Assembly (NCBI GenBank): GCA_040635515.1
Contig: JBEYHY010000001.1
Location: 248,001 to 312,000 of the forward strand
Reading direction: 5' to 3'
Length of the DNA: 64,000 bases
From: Prauserella_A sp040635515
GTDB taxonomy: Bacteria; Actinomycetota; Actinomycetes; Mycobacteriales; Pseudonocardiaceae
Shown: in pieces, positions 1 to 7,716 of the stretch
Position numbering within the stretch: the first letter of the stretch is position 1
Layout: each line of letters begins with the position of its first letter
The notes under the pieces: model-generated
The model's database searches: none
The model's input: the letters and a program-made list of their open reading frames with translations, nothing else
Told to the model about the DNA's origin: nothing
Position numbers and translations under genes: made by a program

Positions 1-128
1 TGGCCGGCGGGCGAGGACGACTCGCCGCCGCCGCCGCACGCGGCGAGCGCGACCGTTCCCACGGCCGCTCCGGCAACCGCGGCTCCACTGGTGATGACGG
101 TGCGGCGGGTGTGTGATTGGGCAGTCAT
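1..128 (-). CDS. N-terminus of a Tat-type lipoprotein, cut by the window edge
   Basis: Only the first 42 codons are visible, starting from ATG at 128. The peptide has a twin-arginine motif (TRRTVIT, Arg 8-9), a hydrophobic stretch, and a lipobox ending LAAC followed by a Gly/Ser-rich linker. This is the layout of Tat-exported lipoproteins. Actinobacterial Rieske-type [2Fe-2S] proteins often begin this way, but no Rieske residues are in view, so that identity is a guess. The gene is divergent from the sigma-factor operon and has its own SigL-like promoter whose predicted transcription start falls at or next to the ATG, implying a leaderless mRNA. It is a good candidate target of the adjacent sigma factor. 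Confidence 0.6.
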   Translation of the reverse strand, partial: MTAQSHTRRTVITSGAAVAGAAVGTVALAACGGGGESSSPAG

Positions 129-135
129 GTGTCTG

Positions 136-163
136 GACACGAGGTGACCGGCGACCGGGTTCA
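136..163 (-). promoter_or_regulatory. SigL-like ECF promoter for the lipoprotein gene
   Basis: On the minus strand TGAACC (163-158) is followed after 16 nt by CGTGTC (141-136). This matches the consensus I recall for mycobacterial SigL promoters (TGAACC, 15-18 nt, CGTGTC). The -10 box ends 7 nt before the ATG at 128, so the transcript would be nearly or fully leaderless. Confidence 0.6.
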
Positions 164-177
164 CCGCACGGCCGGAT

Positions 178-205
178 CGAACCCGATCGGGTCCGCCACC
201 GTGTC
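178..205 (+). promoter_or_regulatory. SigL-like ECF promoter for the sigma-factor operon
   Basis: CGAACC (178-183), a 16-nt spacer and CGTGTC (200-205) give the same -10 box and spacing as the divergent site at 136-163. The first base of the -35 box differs. It lies upstream of the membrane protein-sigma-antisigma operon and suggests that the sigma factor transcribes its own operon. Confidence 0.58.
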
Positions 206-240
206 ATAGGTGTATCGATCCGCGAGGGCTGGAGGCGACG

Positions 241-627
241 ATGACGGGTTGGCTGCTCCGCCTGCTGGTGGCACTCGGATTGCTCGGCTCGGCATGGGTC
301 CACCTCGATGTGTGGCTCGACTGGGCGAGAAACACCGACGTCGTCGGCCCCCTGTTCCTGGTCAATGTGGTCGCGGGGGCGGTGATCGCGATCGCGGTGC
401 TGGTCTGGCATCACTGGCTGCCCGCGCTGCTCGCGGTCGGCTTCGGTGTGGTGACGCTCGTGGCCTACGTGCTGTCGCTGACCGTGGGGTTGTTCGGGGT
501 GCGGGAACAGTTCGCGACGCAGGCGGAATTGTGGGGTGTCATCACCGAGGCCGCGTGTGTCGTGTTCGGCTCGTTGTTGCTGCTCCCACGGTTCGCGAGG
601 GCCGAAAGGCAGGGCGAACCCGTGTGA
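241..627 (+). CDS. Small four-helix membrane protein, first gene of the sigma-factor operon
   Basis: This 128-residue protein has four predicted membrane segments at about 5-23, 36-58, 62-84 and 97-117. There is a WVHLDVW motif just after the first helix. I recognise no named family; similar small proteins sit beside ECF sigma factors in other actinobacteria. The ATG is preceded by a GGAGG ribosome site (near 231-235). The stop codon overlaps the GTG of the sigma factor (GTGA, 624-627), so the two are translationally coupled. It may take part in sensing or in the redox or lipid function controlled by the sigma factor, but nothing in the sequence proves this. Confidence 0.75.
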   Translation: MTGWLLRLLVALGLLGSAWVHLDVWLDWARNTDVVGPLFLVNVVAGAVIAIAVLVWHHWLPALLAVGFGVVTLVAYVLSLTVGLFGVREQFATQAELWGVITEAACVVFGSLLLLPRFARAERQGEPV

Positions 628-1136
628 ACGAAGGCGCGGAACCCCGGCTGATGCGTGCCCTGCACGACGAGCACGCCGCCGCGCTGTGGTCGTATGCCCT
701 GCACCTCACCCATGGAGACCGCGCGAAAGCCGAGGACGTCGTGCAGGAGACCCTGCTGAGGGCGTGGCGCCATCCGAAGGTGCTCGACCAGTCCCAGCGG
801 TCGGCTCGTGCCTGGTTGTTCACCGTGGCGAGGAGGATCGCGATCGACGGCTGGCGCTCGGCGGCCGCGCGAGCGGAGGTCGCGACGGACCAGGTTCCGG
901 AGCTTCCCGTGCCGGACGACACCGAAAGGGCGGTACAGGGCTGGATCGTCGCCGACGCGCTCGGCGAACTGTCGCCTCGCCACCGCGAGGTGCTCGGCTT
1001 GTGTTTCTTCCAGGGAATGTCGGTCGCGGACGCCGCGGCGAGACTGGGGGTCGCGGAGGGAACCGTCAAGTCGAGGACGCACTATGCGCTGCGCGCCCTG
1101 CGGCTCGTGCTTGAGGAAAGGGGGGTGACCCGGTGA
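624..1136 (+). CDS. ECF RNA polymerase sigma factor, SigL/SigC-like
   Basis: The 170-residue protein has sigma-70 region 2 at about 10-70 (with HGDRAKAEDVVQETLLRAW) and region 4 at about 110-165 (LSPRHREVLGL, and a helix-turn-helix ending GVAEGTVKSR). It lacks regions 1 and 3, as ECF factors do. I chose the GTG at 624 because it overlaps the upstream stop in a GTGA junction and matches the usual ECF length; the frame stays open further upstream without homology. The next gene is its cognate anti-sigma factor, again joined by a GTGA overlap. The promoter at 178-205 suggests autoregulation. Confidence 0.9.
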   Translation: MNEGAEPRLMRALHDEHAAALWSYALHLTHGDRAKAEDVVQETLLRAWRHPKVLDQSQRSARAWLFTVARRIAIDGWRSAAARAEVATDQVPELPVPDDTERAVQGWIVADALGELSPRHREVLGLCFFQGMSVADAAARLGVAEGTVKSRTHYALRALRLVLEERGVTR

Positions 1137-1807
1137 ACGGTGGCGACGAGGTCCCGGCGTCCGGGCGAGTGGATCCGTTCGCGACGTTCGACGCCGCGTA
1201 CGTACTCGGGGCGCTTTCCCCTGAGGACAGGGCCGCGTTCGAGGAGCATCTGCGGCGCTGCGCCGATTGCGCGCGCGGAGTGAGGGAACTGGCCGGGATG
1301 CCGGGTCTGCTCGCTCAGGTCGACGCCGGTCACCATCCTTCGACGGAACCGGTGCCCGCTGAGCTGCTTCCGTCGCTGCTGCGAAGTGTGCGCAGGCAAC
1401 GCAGGCGCGGCAGGACCTTCGGGGCGGTGGCGGTCGCGGCGGCCGGGATCGCCGCGGTGCTGGCGCTCGTGTTCGCGCTGGTGCTACCCCCTCGTGCCGA
1501 GCAGGAGGGGACCGCCATGACCCCGCTCGGGGCCTACCCGGTCGCGGCCGATGTGAGCCTGACCGATTCCGGTTCAGGTACGCAGGTCGACATGTCGTGC
1601 AGTTACAGCGGTGGTTCCGGCGGGGACTATGTGCTGGTGGCCGTGCGTGCCGATGGCAGCGTCCAGCGCCTGGCGACCTGGTATGCGGTGCCGGAGGACA
1701 CCGCGAAGCTGTCCATCGGGACCACACTGGACCGCGCCGACATCCAGGCGCTGGAGATCAGGTTGCCTGACGGGCCCGCACTGCTCCGGCTCCCGGTGTC
1801 GAGCTGA
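1133..1807 (+). CDS. Membrane-bound zinc anti-sigma factor (RslA-like)
   Basis: The 224-residue protein has an N-terminal anti-sigma domain with the zinc-binding pattern His39-x3-Cys43-x2-Cys46 (HLRRCADC). A single membrane helix at about 97-119 and an extracytoplasmic C-terminal domain follow. This is the architecture of ZAS proteins that bind and inhibit ECF sigma factors until a redox or envelope signal releases them. The gene overlaps the sigma factor by 4 nt (GTGA), the usual arrangement for a cognate pair. Its stop lies 12 nt from the end of the convergent CMD gene. The signal sensed is not evident. Confidence 0.88.
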   Translation: MNGGDEVPASGRVDPFATFDAAYVLGALSPEDRAAFEEHLRRCADCARGVRELAGMPGLLAQVDAGHHPSTEPVPAELLPSLLRSVRRQRRRGRTFGAVAVAAAGIAAVLALVFALVLPPRAEQEGTAMTPLGAYPVAADVSLTDSGSGTQVDMSCSYSGGSGGDYVLVAVRADGSVQRLATWYAVPEDTAKLSIGTTLDRADIQALEIRLPDGPALLRLPVSS

Positions 1808-1819
1808 TCGCGCGGGGTT

Positions 1820-2590
1820 TCAGCCTCGCGCCTCCTGCTCGAACCGCTCGATCTCCTCTTCGAGGATCGGCACCGCGGTGGTCGCGGCGTGGATGCCGAG
1901 GACGCTCGCGATCTCCATCACCTCAAGGATTTCCCCCGGTGTCGCGCCGTGGCCGATCGCGTTCTCGATGTGGAGTTTGAGCCCCGGTACGTAAAGGTGC
2001 GTCGCGGCGGCGTCGAACGCGATGTAGACGAGCTCCTTGACCTTCGGTGAGAGCGTGCCGGTCTTCCACGGCACGCTTGAGAATTCCAGGTATGCCTCGA
2101 ACATCTCGGGGTCGAGTTCGAGCATGTGATTCCAGAACGGATGCCAGTAGCCGCGGTGCTCCACGAACGCGGCCTTGATACGCCGCTGCTCGTCGTCGAG
2201 CGGCGCGGCCCCGGTCCGCAGGCCCTTCTCCTCGAGCACCTCGACGAGAATCGGCACGCCGATGTTCATCGCGTGGATCCCCAGCGTCGAGGTGAGTTCG
2301 ATGACCTCCATGATCTGCGCGGGCGTGGCGCCGAGGCGCAGTGCGGCCGCGATGTGCACGCGGGTGCCCGGCGAGTACATGTGCGTTGCCGCCGCGTCGA
2401 CGGCGATGAAGATGAACTCCTTGGTGAGATCGTCGAGGTGGTTCTTGCGGAACGGCACCGCCGACAAATCCAGATAGGCACGGAGAAACTCCGCGTCCTG
2501 GCGCAGAATGCTCTCCCACGCCTCACTCCACGTACCGCGCACGGCGATGAACTCGTCTTTGATCTCCTGCTGTCGCGGCGTCAGGCTCAC
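1820..2590 (-). CDS. Tandem carboxymuconolactone decarboxylase-family protein
   Basis: The 256-residue product contains two similar halves, each with an AhpD/CMD-type helical core. The repeated patterns are FIAVDAAATHMYSPG and YIAFDAAATHLYVPG, each followed by a GATP(A/G) segment and EVxE. No CxxC motif is present, so peroxidase chemistry of the AhpD kind is unlikely. The GTG start at 2590 has AGGAG 6 nt upstream; a longer reading frame to 2650 would run through the terminator-like hairpin and is rejected. The gene follows the catabolic operon but is separated from it by that hairpin, so it may have its own promoter or rely on readthrough. Substrate unknown. Confidence 0.82.
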   Translation of the reverse strand: MSLTPRQQEIKDEFIAVRGTWSEAWESILRQDAEFLRAYLDLSAVPFRKNHLDDLTKEFIFIAVDAAATHMYSPGTRVHIAAALRLGATPAQIMEVIELTSTLGIHAMNIGVPILVEVLEEKGLRTGAAPLDDEQRRIKAAFVEHRGYWHPFWNHMLELDPEMFEAYLEFSSVPWKTGTLSPKVKELVYIAFDAAATHLYVPGLKLHIENAIGHGATPGEILEVMEIASVLGIHAATTAVPILEEEIERFEQEARG

Positions 2591-2627
2591 GACGTCTCCT
2601 TCGGTCGAGGTGAGGTGACGGCAGATC

Positions 2628-2660
2628 ACGGCGCCGCGTGTCCATGGCACGCGGCGCCGT
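2628..2660 (-). terminator. GC-rich hairpin behind the GntR gene
   Basis: ACGGCGCCGCGTG (2628-2640) and CACGCGGCGCCGT (2648-2660) form a perfect 13-bp stem with a 7-nt loop. It lies between the GntR stop and the tandem CMD gene. There is no U-tract, which is common for actinobacterial terminators. Confidence 0.6.
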
Positions 2661-2676
2661 CAGGGGCTGAGCCCGG

Positions 2677-3375
2677 TCAGTCGCCGTCGGGGAGGTTGCC
2701 GAGCGCGGTACGCGCGGCCATCATGATGTGCTCGGCGCACAACCGCGAGGCACGGGCGGCGTTGCGCCGCTCGATGGCCTCCACGATCTCGCGCAGTTCC
2801 ACGACGACGTCGGCGAGCCGGCCCGGCTGGGACAGCGACGTCACCCGCAGCATCTGCACACGGGCCTGAATGCCCTCCAGGATCTGCTGCAGCGGTGCGC
2901 TCGACGCCCCCTCGACGAGCACCCGGTAGAACCCGGACTTCGCGGCGAGCGCGGAGCGCATGTCGCCGCCCGCGTTGACGATGCGTTCGTATTCGTCGAC
3001 CGCCGCGACGATCCGGGTGACCTGCTCGTCGTTCGCGCGTTCGACGAACCGCCGCACGATGAGGGATTCGAGCGAGGCCCGCATCTCGTAGAGGTCGGCT
3101 GCCTCTTCGCGGGAAGGTGCGCTCACCCGCGCGCCCTTCTGCGGGACGACCGTCACCAGCCCCTCGGACGCGAGTTCGCGGATGGCCTCGCGAATCGTCG
3201 TCCGCGAGACGCCGAGCCACTCGATGAGTTCCCGCTCCACCAGCCGCTGGCCGGGCTTGAGCCGGAACTCCATGATCGCCTCGCGCAGGGAATCGATCAC
3301 CTGCTCGCGCAGCGGTGCGGCGACCCGGACAACGGGTGCGAGCCTGCTCTGCTCGTCATTCGTGGCCGTCGTCAT
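2677..3375 (-). CDS. GntR-family (FCD domain) transcriptional regulator
   Basis: The 232-residue protein has an N-terminal winged helix (REQVIDSLREAI, LIEWLGVSRTTIREAIREL) and a C-terminal all-helical FCD effector domain. This places it in the FadR/VanR branch, whose ligands are usually organic acids. I chose ATG 3375 because AAGG lies 8 nt upstream; an in-frame ATG at 3405 has no ribosome site. It is downstream in the catabolic operon it most likely controls. Candidate operators are the paired motifs at 9112-9126 and 9275-9289. Confidence 0.87.
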   Translation of the reverse strand: MTTATNDEQSRLAPVVRVAAPLREQVIDSLREAIMEFRLKPGQRLVERELIEWLGVSRTTIREAIRELASEGLVTVVPQKGARVSAPSREEAADLYEMRASLESLIVRRFVERANDEQVTRIVAAVDEYERIVNAGGDMRSALAAKSGFYRVLVEGASSAPLQQILEGIQARVQMLRVTSLSQPGRLADVVVELREIVEAIERRNAARASRLCAEHIMMAARTALGNLPDGD

Positions 3376-3408
3376 GGCTGACACCTTAGGACTCCCGCGC
3401 TCCATCTG

Positions 3409-4323
3409 TCAGAGCATCCCGCGTGAGGCAGGCGTTTCCGAGGCATCCGAGGCATCGGCGTGGCCCGCGATCCAGCGCGCGATCTCGGTGTGGTCGGCGT
3501 CGTCGGCGAGTTCGTCCGCCGCGGCCGCCCACCGGCCGATCGCGTCGTCGCCGAGCAACGGTTCGATTCCGACGGCCCGCGAGAGATCGGCAGCTATGCG
3601 CATGTCCTTGAGCATGAGCCGCAGGCCGAATCCGGAGTCGTACCCGCCGGGCAGGATGAAGTTGGGCCACTTGTTGCCGGTCGACCCACTGCGTCCGCTC
3701 GACCCGTTCACGATCGCGAGCATGACCTCGGGGTCGATTCCGAAGCGCTGTCCCGCGTGCATCGCCTCGCTGGTGATCCACAGGTGTGTCGCCGACATGA
3801 GGTTGTTGAGCGCCTTCACGGCATGACCGGCGCCGATCCCGCCGGCACGCACCACGGTGCCGAGGTTGCCGAGCATCGGCTCGGCACGCGCGATCTCGTC
3901 GTCGGATCCGCCGACCATGATCGTCAGTGTGCCGTGCTCGGCTCCTCGCACTCCACCCGACACCGGTGCGTCGACGAGGCCGATGCCTTGCGCCTGGAGT
4001 TTTTCCGCCAGCGCGCGAGTACGCAGTGGTTCGGACGAACTCATGTCGACGACGAGCGTTCCCTCACCGAGGGCGGCGGCGACGTCCGCCTGGCCGAGAA
4101 CACGCTCGACGACCCCGGAGTCGGGGAGCATGAGGACGACGATGTCGGCGGCAGCGGCGGATGCCGCGTCGTCGGCCGCGTGCCCTCCCTCGGCCGCGAG
4201 CCGGGAACGCGCGTCCTCGGCGAGATCGAAGCCGAGGACGCGGTAACCGGCCGAGGTGAGTCTTCCCGCCATCGGCAGGCCCATCCGGCCGAGGCCGATG
4301 AAACCGATCGTCGTCTCAGGCAT
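3409..4323 (-). CDS. NAD(P)-dependent oxidoreductase, 3-hydroxyisobutyrate dehydrogenase family (copy 1)
   Basis: The 304-residue protein begins with a Rossmann nucleotide motif (GFIGLGRMGLPMAG). It carries the family substrate motif DAPVSGG and the catalytic lysine region GHAVKALNN. The family oxidises or reduces beta-hydroxyacids such as 3-hydroxyisobutyrate, tartronate semialdehyde or 6-phosphogluconate. I chose ATG 4323 because AAGGTG lies 6-7 nt upstream; it overlaps the CMD gene by 8 nt. A second, divergent paralogue lies at 5127-6035 in the same operon, which hints at two successive or alternative hydroxyacid steps. The actual substrate cannot be read from sequence. Confidence 0.87.
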   Translation of the reverse strand: MPETTIGFIGLGRMGLPMAGRLTSAGYRVLGFDLAEDARSRLAAEGGHAADDAASAAAADIVVLMLPDSGVVERVLGQADVAAALGEGTLVVDMSSSEPLRTRALAEKLQAQGIGLVDAPVSGGVRGAEHGTLTIMVGGSDDEIARAEPMLGNLGTVVRAGGIGAGHAVKALNNLMSATHLWITSEAMHAGQRFGIDPEVMLAIVNGSSGRSGSTGNKWPNFILPGGYDSGFGLRLMLKDMRIAADLSRAVGIEPLLGDDAIGRWAAAADELADDADHTEIARWIAGHADASDASETPASRGML

Positions 4324-4732
4324 TCCGGGCACCTTGGCCATCCTGATCGAGTTCCGTCAGCACGCGCTCCGCGATGCGGAACGATTCCAGCGCGGCGGGG
4401 ACGCCCACGTAGATCGCGGTCTGCAGAAGCACCTCCTGGATTTCGGCGGCGGTGACGCCGTTGTGGACGGCGCCCCGGACATGCACCGCGAGTTCGTGCG
4501 GCCGGTTGAGCGCAGTCAGCATCGCGAGGTTGAGCATCGACCGCGTCCTCGGTTCGATTCCCTGCCGCGTCCACACCTCGCCCCAGCAGTACTCCGTCAC
4601 CAGTTCCTGGATGGGCCTGGAGAACTCGCTGACGTTCGCGAGCGAGCGCTCGACGTGCTCGGCGCCGAGCACGCGCTTGCGCATGTCGATGCCTCGCTCG
4701 TAACTCTCGTGGTGGGTGCCCTCGGTCGTCAT
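4316..4732 (-). CDS. Carboxymuconolactone decarboxylase-family protein (PcaC-like)
   Basis: The 138-residue single-domain protein has the CMD helical core (EYCWGEVWTRQG, RSMLNLAMLTALNR, HVRGAVHNGVT, EVLLQTAIYVGVPAA). Family members include 4-carboxymuconolactone decarboxylase and related small alpha-helical enzymes. The start at 4732 overlaps the cupin stop (TGATG). A cupin next to a CMD protein is a recurrent pair, sometimes fused, so the two probably act together. Whether it performs true carboxymuconolactone decarboxylation is doubtful, because no other protocatechuate-pathway genes are present. Confidence 0.83.
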   Translation of the reverse strand: MTTEGTHHESYERGIDMRKRVLGAEHVERSLANVSEFSRPIQELVTEYCWGEVWTRQGIEPRTRSMLNLAMLTALNRPHELAVHVRGAVHNGVTAAEIQEVLLQTAIYVGVPAALESFRIAERVLTELDQDGQGARNA

Positions 4733-5130
4733 CACTCGCCCTCCTCGGCTGTCACGCCGTACTCGTCCTCCGTCACGGGTCCTTCCCAGTCGGTCTTGCC
4801 GAGCGAGATCGCCGTGTGCACCATGAAGCTGTCCGGCGCGGCGCCGTGCCAGTGCCGTTCCCCGGGCGGTACCCACACGGTGTCGCCCGCGCGCAGGACG
4901 ACGACGGGGCCGCCTTCGCTCTGGACCAGACCCCGGCCTGCCAGGACCTGCAGGATCTGCCCGCGCTCGTGCGAGTGCCAGTACGTGCGCGCTCCCGGCG
5001 TGAAATCGACCGTGTTGATGACGACTCCGTCGGTCGCCGCCATTGTCACGTAGGGAAAGGCCGCGCCCGTGAACCGCGAACCGGCCTTCCCCGCTGTCCC
5101 CGCTTGTCGCCGTGGCGGAATGTGGATCAT
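4732..5130 (-). CDS. Small cupin, resembling cupin hydroxynitrile lyases
   Basis: The 132-residue single-domain cupin has the motif GARTYWHSHERGQ (metal ligands His-x-His and Gln) and a second motif PPGERHWHGAAP (metal His). This arrangement, including the GQ after the HxH pair and the WHGAAP segment, resembles the manganese cupin hydroxynitrile lyases as I remember them. Many relatives have unknown activity. It is coupled to neighbours by an ATGA overlap upstream (5127-5130) and TGATG downstream. In this operon it may act on an alpha-hydroxy or keto intermediate rather than a cyanohydrin. Confidence 0.8.
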   Translation of the reverse strand: MIHIPPRRQAGTAGKAGSRFTGAAFPYVTMAATDGVVINTVDFTPGARTYWHSHERGQILQVLAGRGLVQSEGGPVVVLRAGDTVWVPPGERHWHGAAPDSFMVHTAISLGKTDWEGPVTEDEYGVTAEEGE

Positions 5131-6035
5131 GCGCGCTCCTCCGTGCTCGCGTCGTGCAGCCGAACGCCGCCCGAGACGTCGCCGATCGCGTCGACGACCC
5201 TGTTGCTGATCTGGTCCGCGTACCCGAGCGCCCGCGCGAGCCCGAAGCTGGCGGTGGGGCCCGGCGAATTGAGGCTCGTGACGCCCAGCTCGGCGACGAG
5301 GTCGAGGTAGAGCGTCACGTCCTTGAGCATCAAGGTGTTCGTGAGGCCTCCTTCGAGATAGTCGCCGTGGATGATGTGCGGGAACCGGTTGCGCGTCGCG
5401 AAGCTCTCGCCCGAGCTCGCGTTGATGACGTCGAGCACGTTGCCGAGGTCGAGACCCGCCTTCTTCGCCGCGACCATCACCTCCGCCGTCGCCGACAGCG
5501 TTACGGCGTTGAGGAAGTTGTTGAGCAGCTTGACGGTGTGCCCGGCACCGATGTCGCCACAGTGCACGATCTTCGCCGCGATGTGGCCGAGCACCGGCCG
5601 CACGCTCTCGAGAGCGGCGGGATCGCCGCCGACCATCAAGGTGAGGGCACCCCGCTCGGCCGCGGCCGCTCCTCCCGAGATACCCGCGTCGATCCAGGTC
5701 GCGCCGCGTTCGGCGGCGTCCGCCGCGATTCGCCGCGTCGAGGCCGGAGCCGACGTGCTCAGATCGACGACCACCGTTCCGGGGCGCAATGCTTCGAGGA
5801 GCCCGCCTTCGCCGTACCCGACGCTTTCGACGACTCGGCTGTCCGGCAGCGAAAGCAGGACGATGTCGCTGTCCCGCGCGACGTCCGCCGCGCTCGCCGC
5901 GGGGGTTGCCCCGGTAGCGGCGATCACGTCGGCACGCGCGTCGAAGCCCAGTACCGCGACGCCGGCGTCCACAAGGCACCGCGTCATGCGGCCGCCCATG
6001 TTTCCGAGGCCGACGAAGCCCACGCGCGGCGTCAT
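5127..6035 (-). CDS. NAD(P)-dependent oxidoreductase, 3-hydroxyisobutyrate dehydrogenase family (copy 2)
   Basis: The 302-residue enzyme has the Rossmann motif GFVGLGNMGGRM, the substrate-binding DAGISGG and the catalytic lysine region GHTVKLLNNF. The DAGISGG segment replaces the usual DAPVSGG, so its substrate pocket probably differs from that of copy 1 at 3409-4323. It starts at ATG 6035, overlapping the SDR stop (ATGA). A longer frame to 6083 has no supporting homology. It belongs to the same coupled operon. Confidence 0.87.
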   Translation of the reverse strand: MTPRVGFVGLGNMGGRMTRCLVDAGVAVLGFDARADVIAATGATPAASAADVARDSDIVLLSLPDSRVVESVGYGEGGLLEALRPGTVVVDLSTSAPASTRRIAADAAERGATWIDAGISGGAAAAERGALTLMVGGDPAALESVRPVLGHIAAKIVHCGDIGAGHTVKLLNNFLNAVTLSATAEVMVAAKKAGLDLGNVLDVINASSGESFATRNRFPHIIHGDYLEGGLTNTLMLKDVTLYLDLVAELGVTSLNSPGPTASFGLARALGYADQISNRVVDAIGDVSGGVRLHDASTEERA

Positions 6036-6880
6036 CGGTTCCACCCCTGGTACAGAGCGGAGTCGACGGCCTCGGTGTCCCACGCGCCCGCGCCGCCCGA
6101 CGGTCGCACGGTGTTCACGACCGAGGCGCCGCCATCGGCCGCGACGAGCTGACCCGTGAGGTATGAGCTGTCGTCGGAAAGGAGGAACGAGACGACACCG
6201 GCGATCTCCTCCGCCGCCCCCGCGCGCCGCAGCGGCGCGGTGGAGGCGCGACGCGACATGTCGTTCTTCCCACCGGTTTCCGAGGCCGCGTTCCGGAACA
6301 GTTCGGTCGGCACGATTCCCGGCGCGACCGCGTTGACCCGGATGCCGAGCGGGCCGCCGTAGACCGCGGCGGACCGGACGAGCCCGGTGACCGCGTGCTT
6401 GGAAACCTGATAGGGCACCAGGTCCGCGGCACCCGTGAGGCTCGCGATGGACGCGGTGAGCGCGATCGTCCCCCGCTCACCTGTCGTGCGCCAATGCCGG
6501 AACGCGGCCCGCAAACCCAGCAACGGCCCCCGGACGTTGACCGCCATCACGCGCTCGAAGTCGTCGACTTCGAGGTCGGGCAGTGTCGCGAAGCTACCGA
6601 AGACGCCCGCGTTGAGATGGTGCAGGTCGACGTGGCCGAAGGCGTCGAAGGCGGCGCGCATGTAGGCCTCGACGTCGGCTTCGCGGGAGACGTCGCCACC
6701 GACCGCGATCGACCGCGTCGGCAGGTCTGCCGCGACGGCCGTGACGGCGTCCGTGTCGATGTCGACCGCGACGACGTTCGCTCCTTCACCGGCCAGCCGT
6801 ATCGCGGAGGCCCGCCCCAGTCCCGAGGCCGCACCGGTGACGACCGCGACCTTTCCTGCGAACCGTCCTGCCGTGCTCAT
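6032..6880 (-). CDS. Short-chain dehydrogenase/reductase (SDR)
   Basis: The 282-residue protein is a classical SDR. It has a TGAASGLGRAS cofactor motif, an acidic residue after the second strand (VVAVDID, favouring NAD), the HLNAG motif, and the catalytic Ser and YQVSK (Tyr and Lys). It ends with a C-terminal extension after the LVADGG segment. The ATG at 6880 overlaps the stop of the upstream hydrolase gene. Together with the two hydroxyacid dehydrogenases it gives this operon three separate NAD(P) oxidoreductases, consistent with stepwise oxidation of an imported alcohol or hydroxyacid. Confidence 0.86.
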   Translation of the reverse strand: MSTAGRFAGKVAVVTGAASGLGRASAIRLAGEGANVVAVDIDTDAVTAVAADLPTRSIAVGGDVSREADVEAYMRAAFDAFGHVDLHHLNAGVFGSFATLPDLEVDDFERVMAVNVRGPLLGLRAAFRHWRTTGERGTIALTASIASLTGAADLVPYQVSKHAVTGLVRSAAVYGGPLGIRVNAVAPGIVPTELFRNAASETGGKNDMSRRASTAPLRRAGAAEEIAGVVSFLLSDDSSYLTGQLVAADGGASVVNTVRPSGGAGAWDTEAVDSALYQGWNR

Positions 6881-7716
6881 CAGTGCGCCTCCTCGGCGTT
6901 GGTGTCGATGGATCCGATCGTCGCCGCGATACCGGCGAGTTCACCGGTATCGACAGGGCGGAACCGGGCGAGCGTCGCGGGGTCGTGCCCGGAGACGAGA
7001 TGCCTCGCGGTGCCGTCGGCGAGCATTCCCCTGATCCGGTCGAACCCGGTGTACATCGCGGGCAGCTCGGCCACGAAGGCGAACGGCATGTCCTTTTCGT
7101 ATTCCTCGTAGTAGTGCACGGCGTCGGAGCCGAGCAGCACCGGCCCCTCGTCGGTGCTGACCAGCACGATGCTCTGCCCTGGCGTATGACCGCCGACGCG
7201 CATGAGCCGCACTCCCGCGTCGAGTTCGAGTTCGTCGTCGAACGTCCGCACCCGCCCCGCCTCGTTCGCGGCGGCAAGATAGGCGATCTCCTCGGTCTCG
7301 ACGGAGTGCGCGAACTGCGCCCGCCCTGCCAGCGGTCCCGTCCAGAACGCGAGTTCCTTGGCCGCGATGACGATCTCCGACTTGGGGAACAGCCCCAGAT
7401 TGCCGATGTGATCGTAGTGCGCGTGCGTGACAACGACCGTTGGCGCGTCGCCGGGATCGACACCCAGCGCGGCGAAGATCCGTGCGGGCTCGGCGACGAA
7501 CGTCCTGTTCCTCGCCGCGCCCCCGGCGGCGGAGAAGCCGGTGTCGACGACGATCGTCCTATTCGGACGTTGCAGAACCCAGACGAAATAGTCCATGCCG
7601 ATCGGATCGTCGGGCTGACCGTAGATGTGGTGGTTGAGGTAGACGTCGGATTTCGTCGTCGACCGCGTGCCGTATTTCGCGATCGTCACACGCCAGTTCG
7701 GCGGGGTGGTGGTCAT
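6880..7716 (-). CDS. Metallo-beta-lactamase-fold hydrolase (lactonase-like)
   Basis: The 278-residue protein carries the dinuclear zinc motif HAHYDH, a downstream GGHTPGQS histidine, and the metal-bridging aspartate region LLGSDAVHY. It has a late histidine near the C-terminus (LVSGHDP). Proteins of this kind are often labelled N-acyl homoserine lactonases. In a catabolic operon, opening a lactone formed from a hydroxyacid or sugar-like intermediate is more likely than quorum quenching. The ATG at 7716 overlaps the end of the MFS gene. Confidence 0.82.
   Translation of the reverse strand: MTTTPPNWRVTIAKYGTRSTTKSDVYLNHHIYGQPDDPIGMDYFVWVLQRPNRTIVVDTGFSAAGGAARNRTFVAEPARIFAALGVDPGDAPTVVVTHAHYDHIGNLGLFPKSEIVIAAKELAFWTGPLAGRAQFAHSVETEEIAYLAAANEAGRVRTFDDELELDAGVRLMRVGGHTPGQSIVLVSTDEGPVLLGSDAVHYYEEYEKDMPFAFVAELPAMYTGFDRIRGMLADGTARHLVSGHDPATLARFRPVDTGELAGIAATIGSIDTNAEEAH

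Noticed and set aside
1..128. Firm annotation as a Rieske iron-sulfur protein
   Set aside because: Only the signal region is visible, with none of the cluster-binding residues.
4316..4732. A protocatechuate/beta-ketoadipate pathway
   Set aside because: Only CMD-like proteins are present. There is no dioxygenase, cycloisomerase, enol-lactonase or CoA transferase.
6880..7716. Calling the metallo-beta-lactamase protein a quorum-quenching AHL lactonase
   Set aside because: The HxHxDH motif is shared by many hydrolases, and the operon context points to catabolism.
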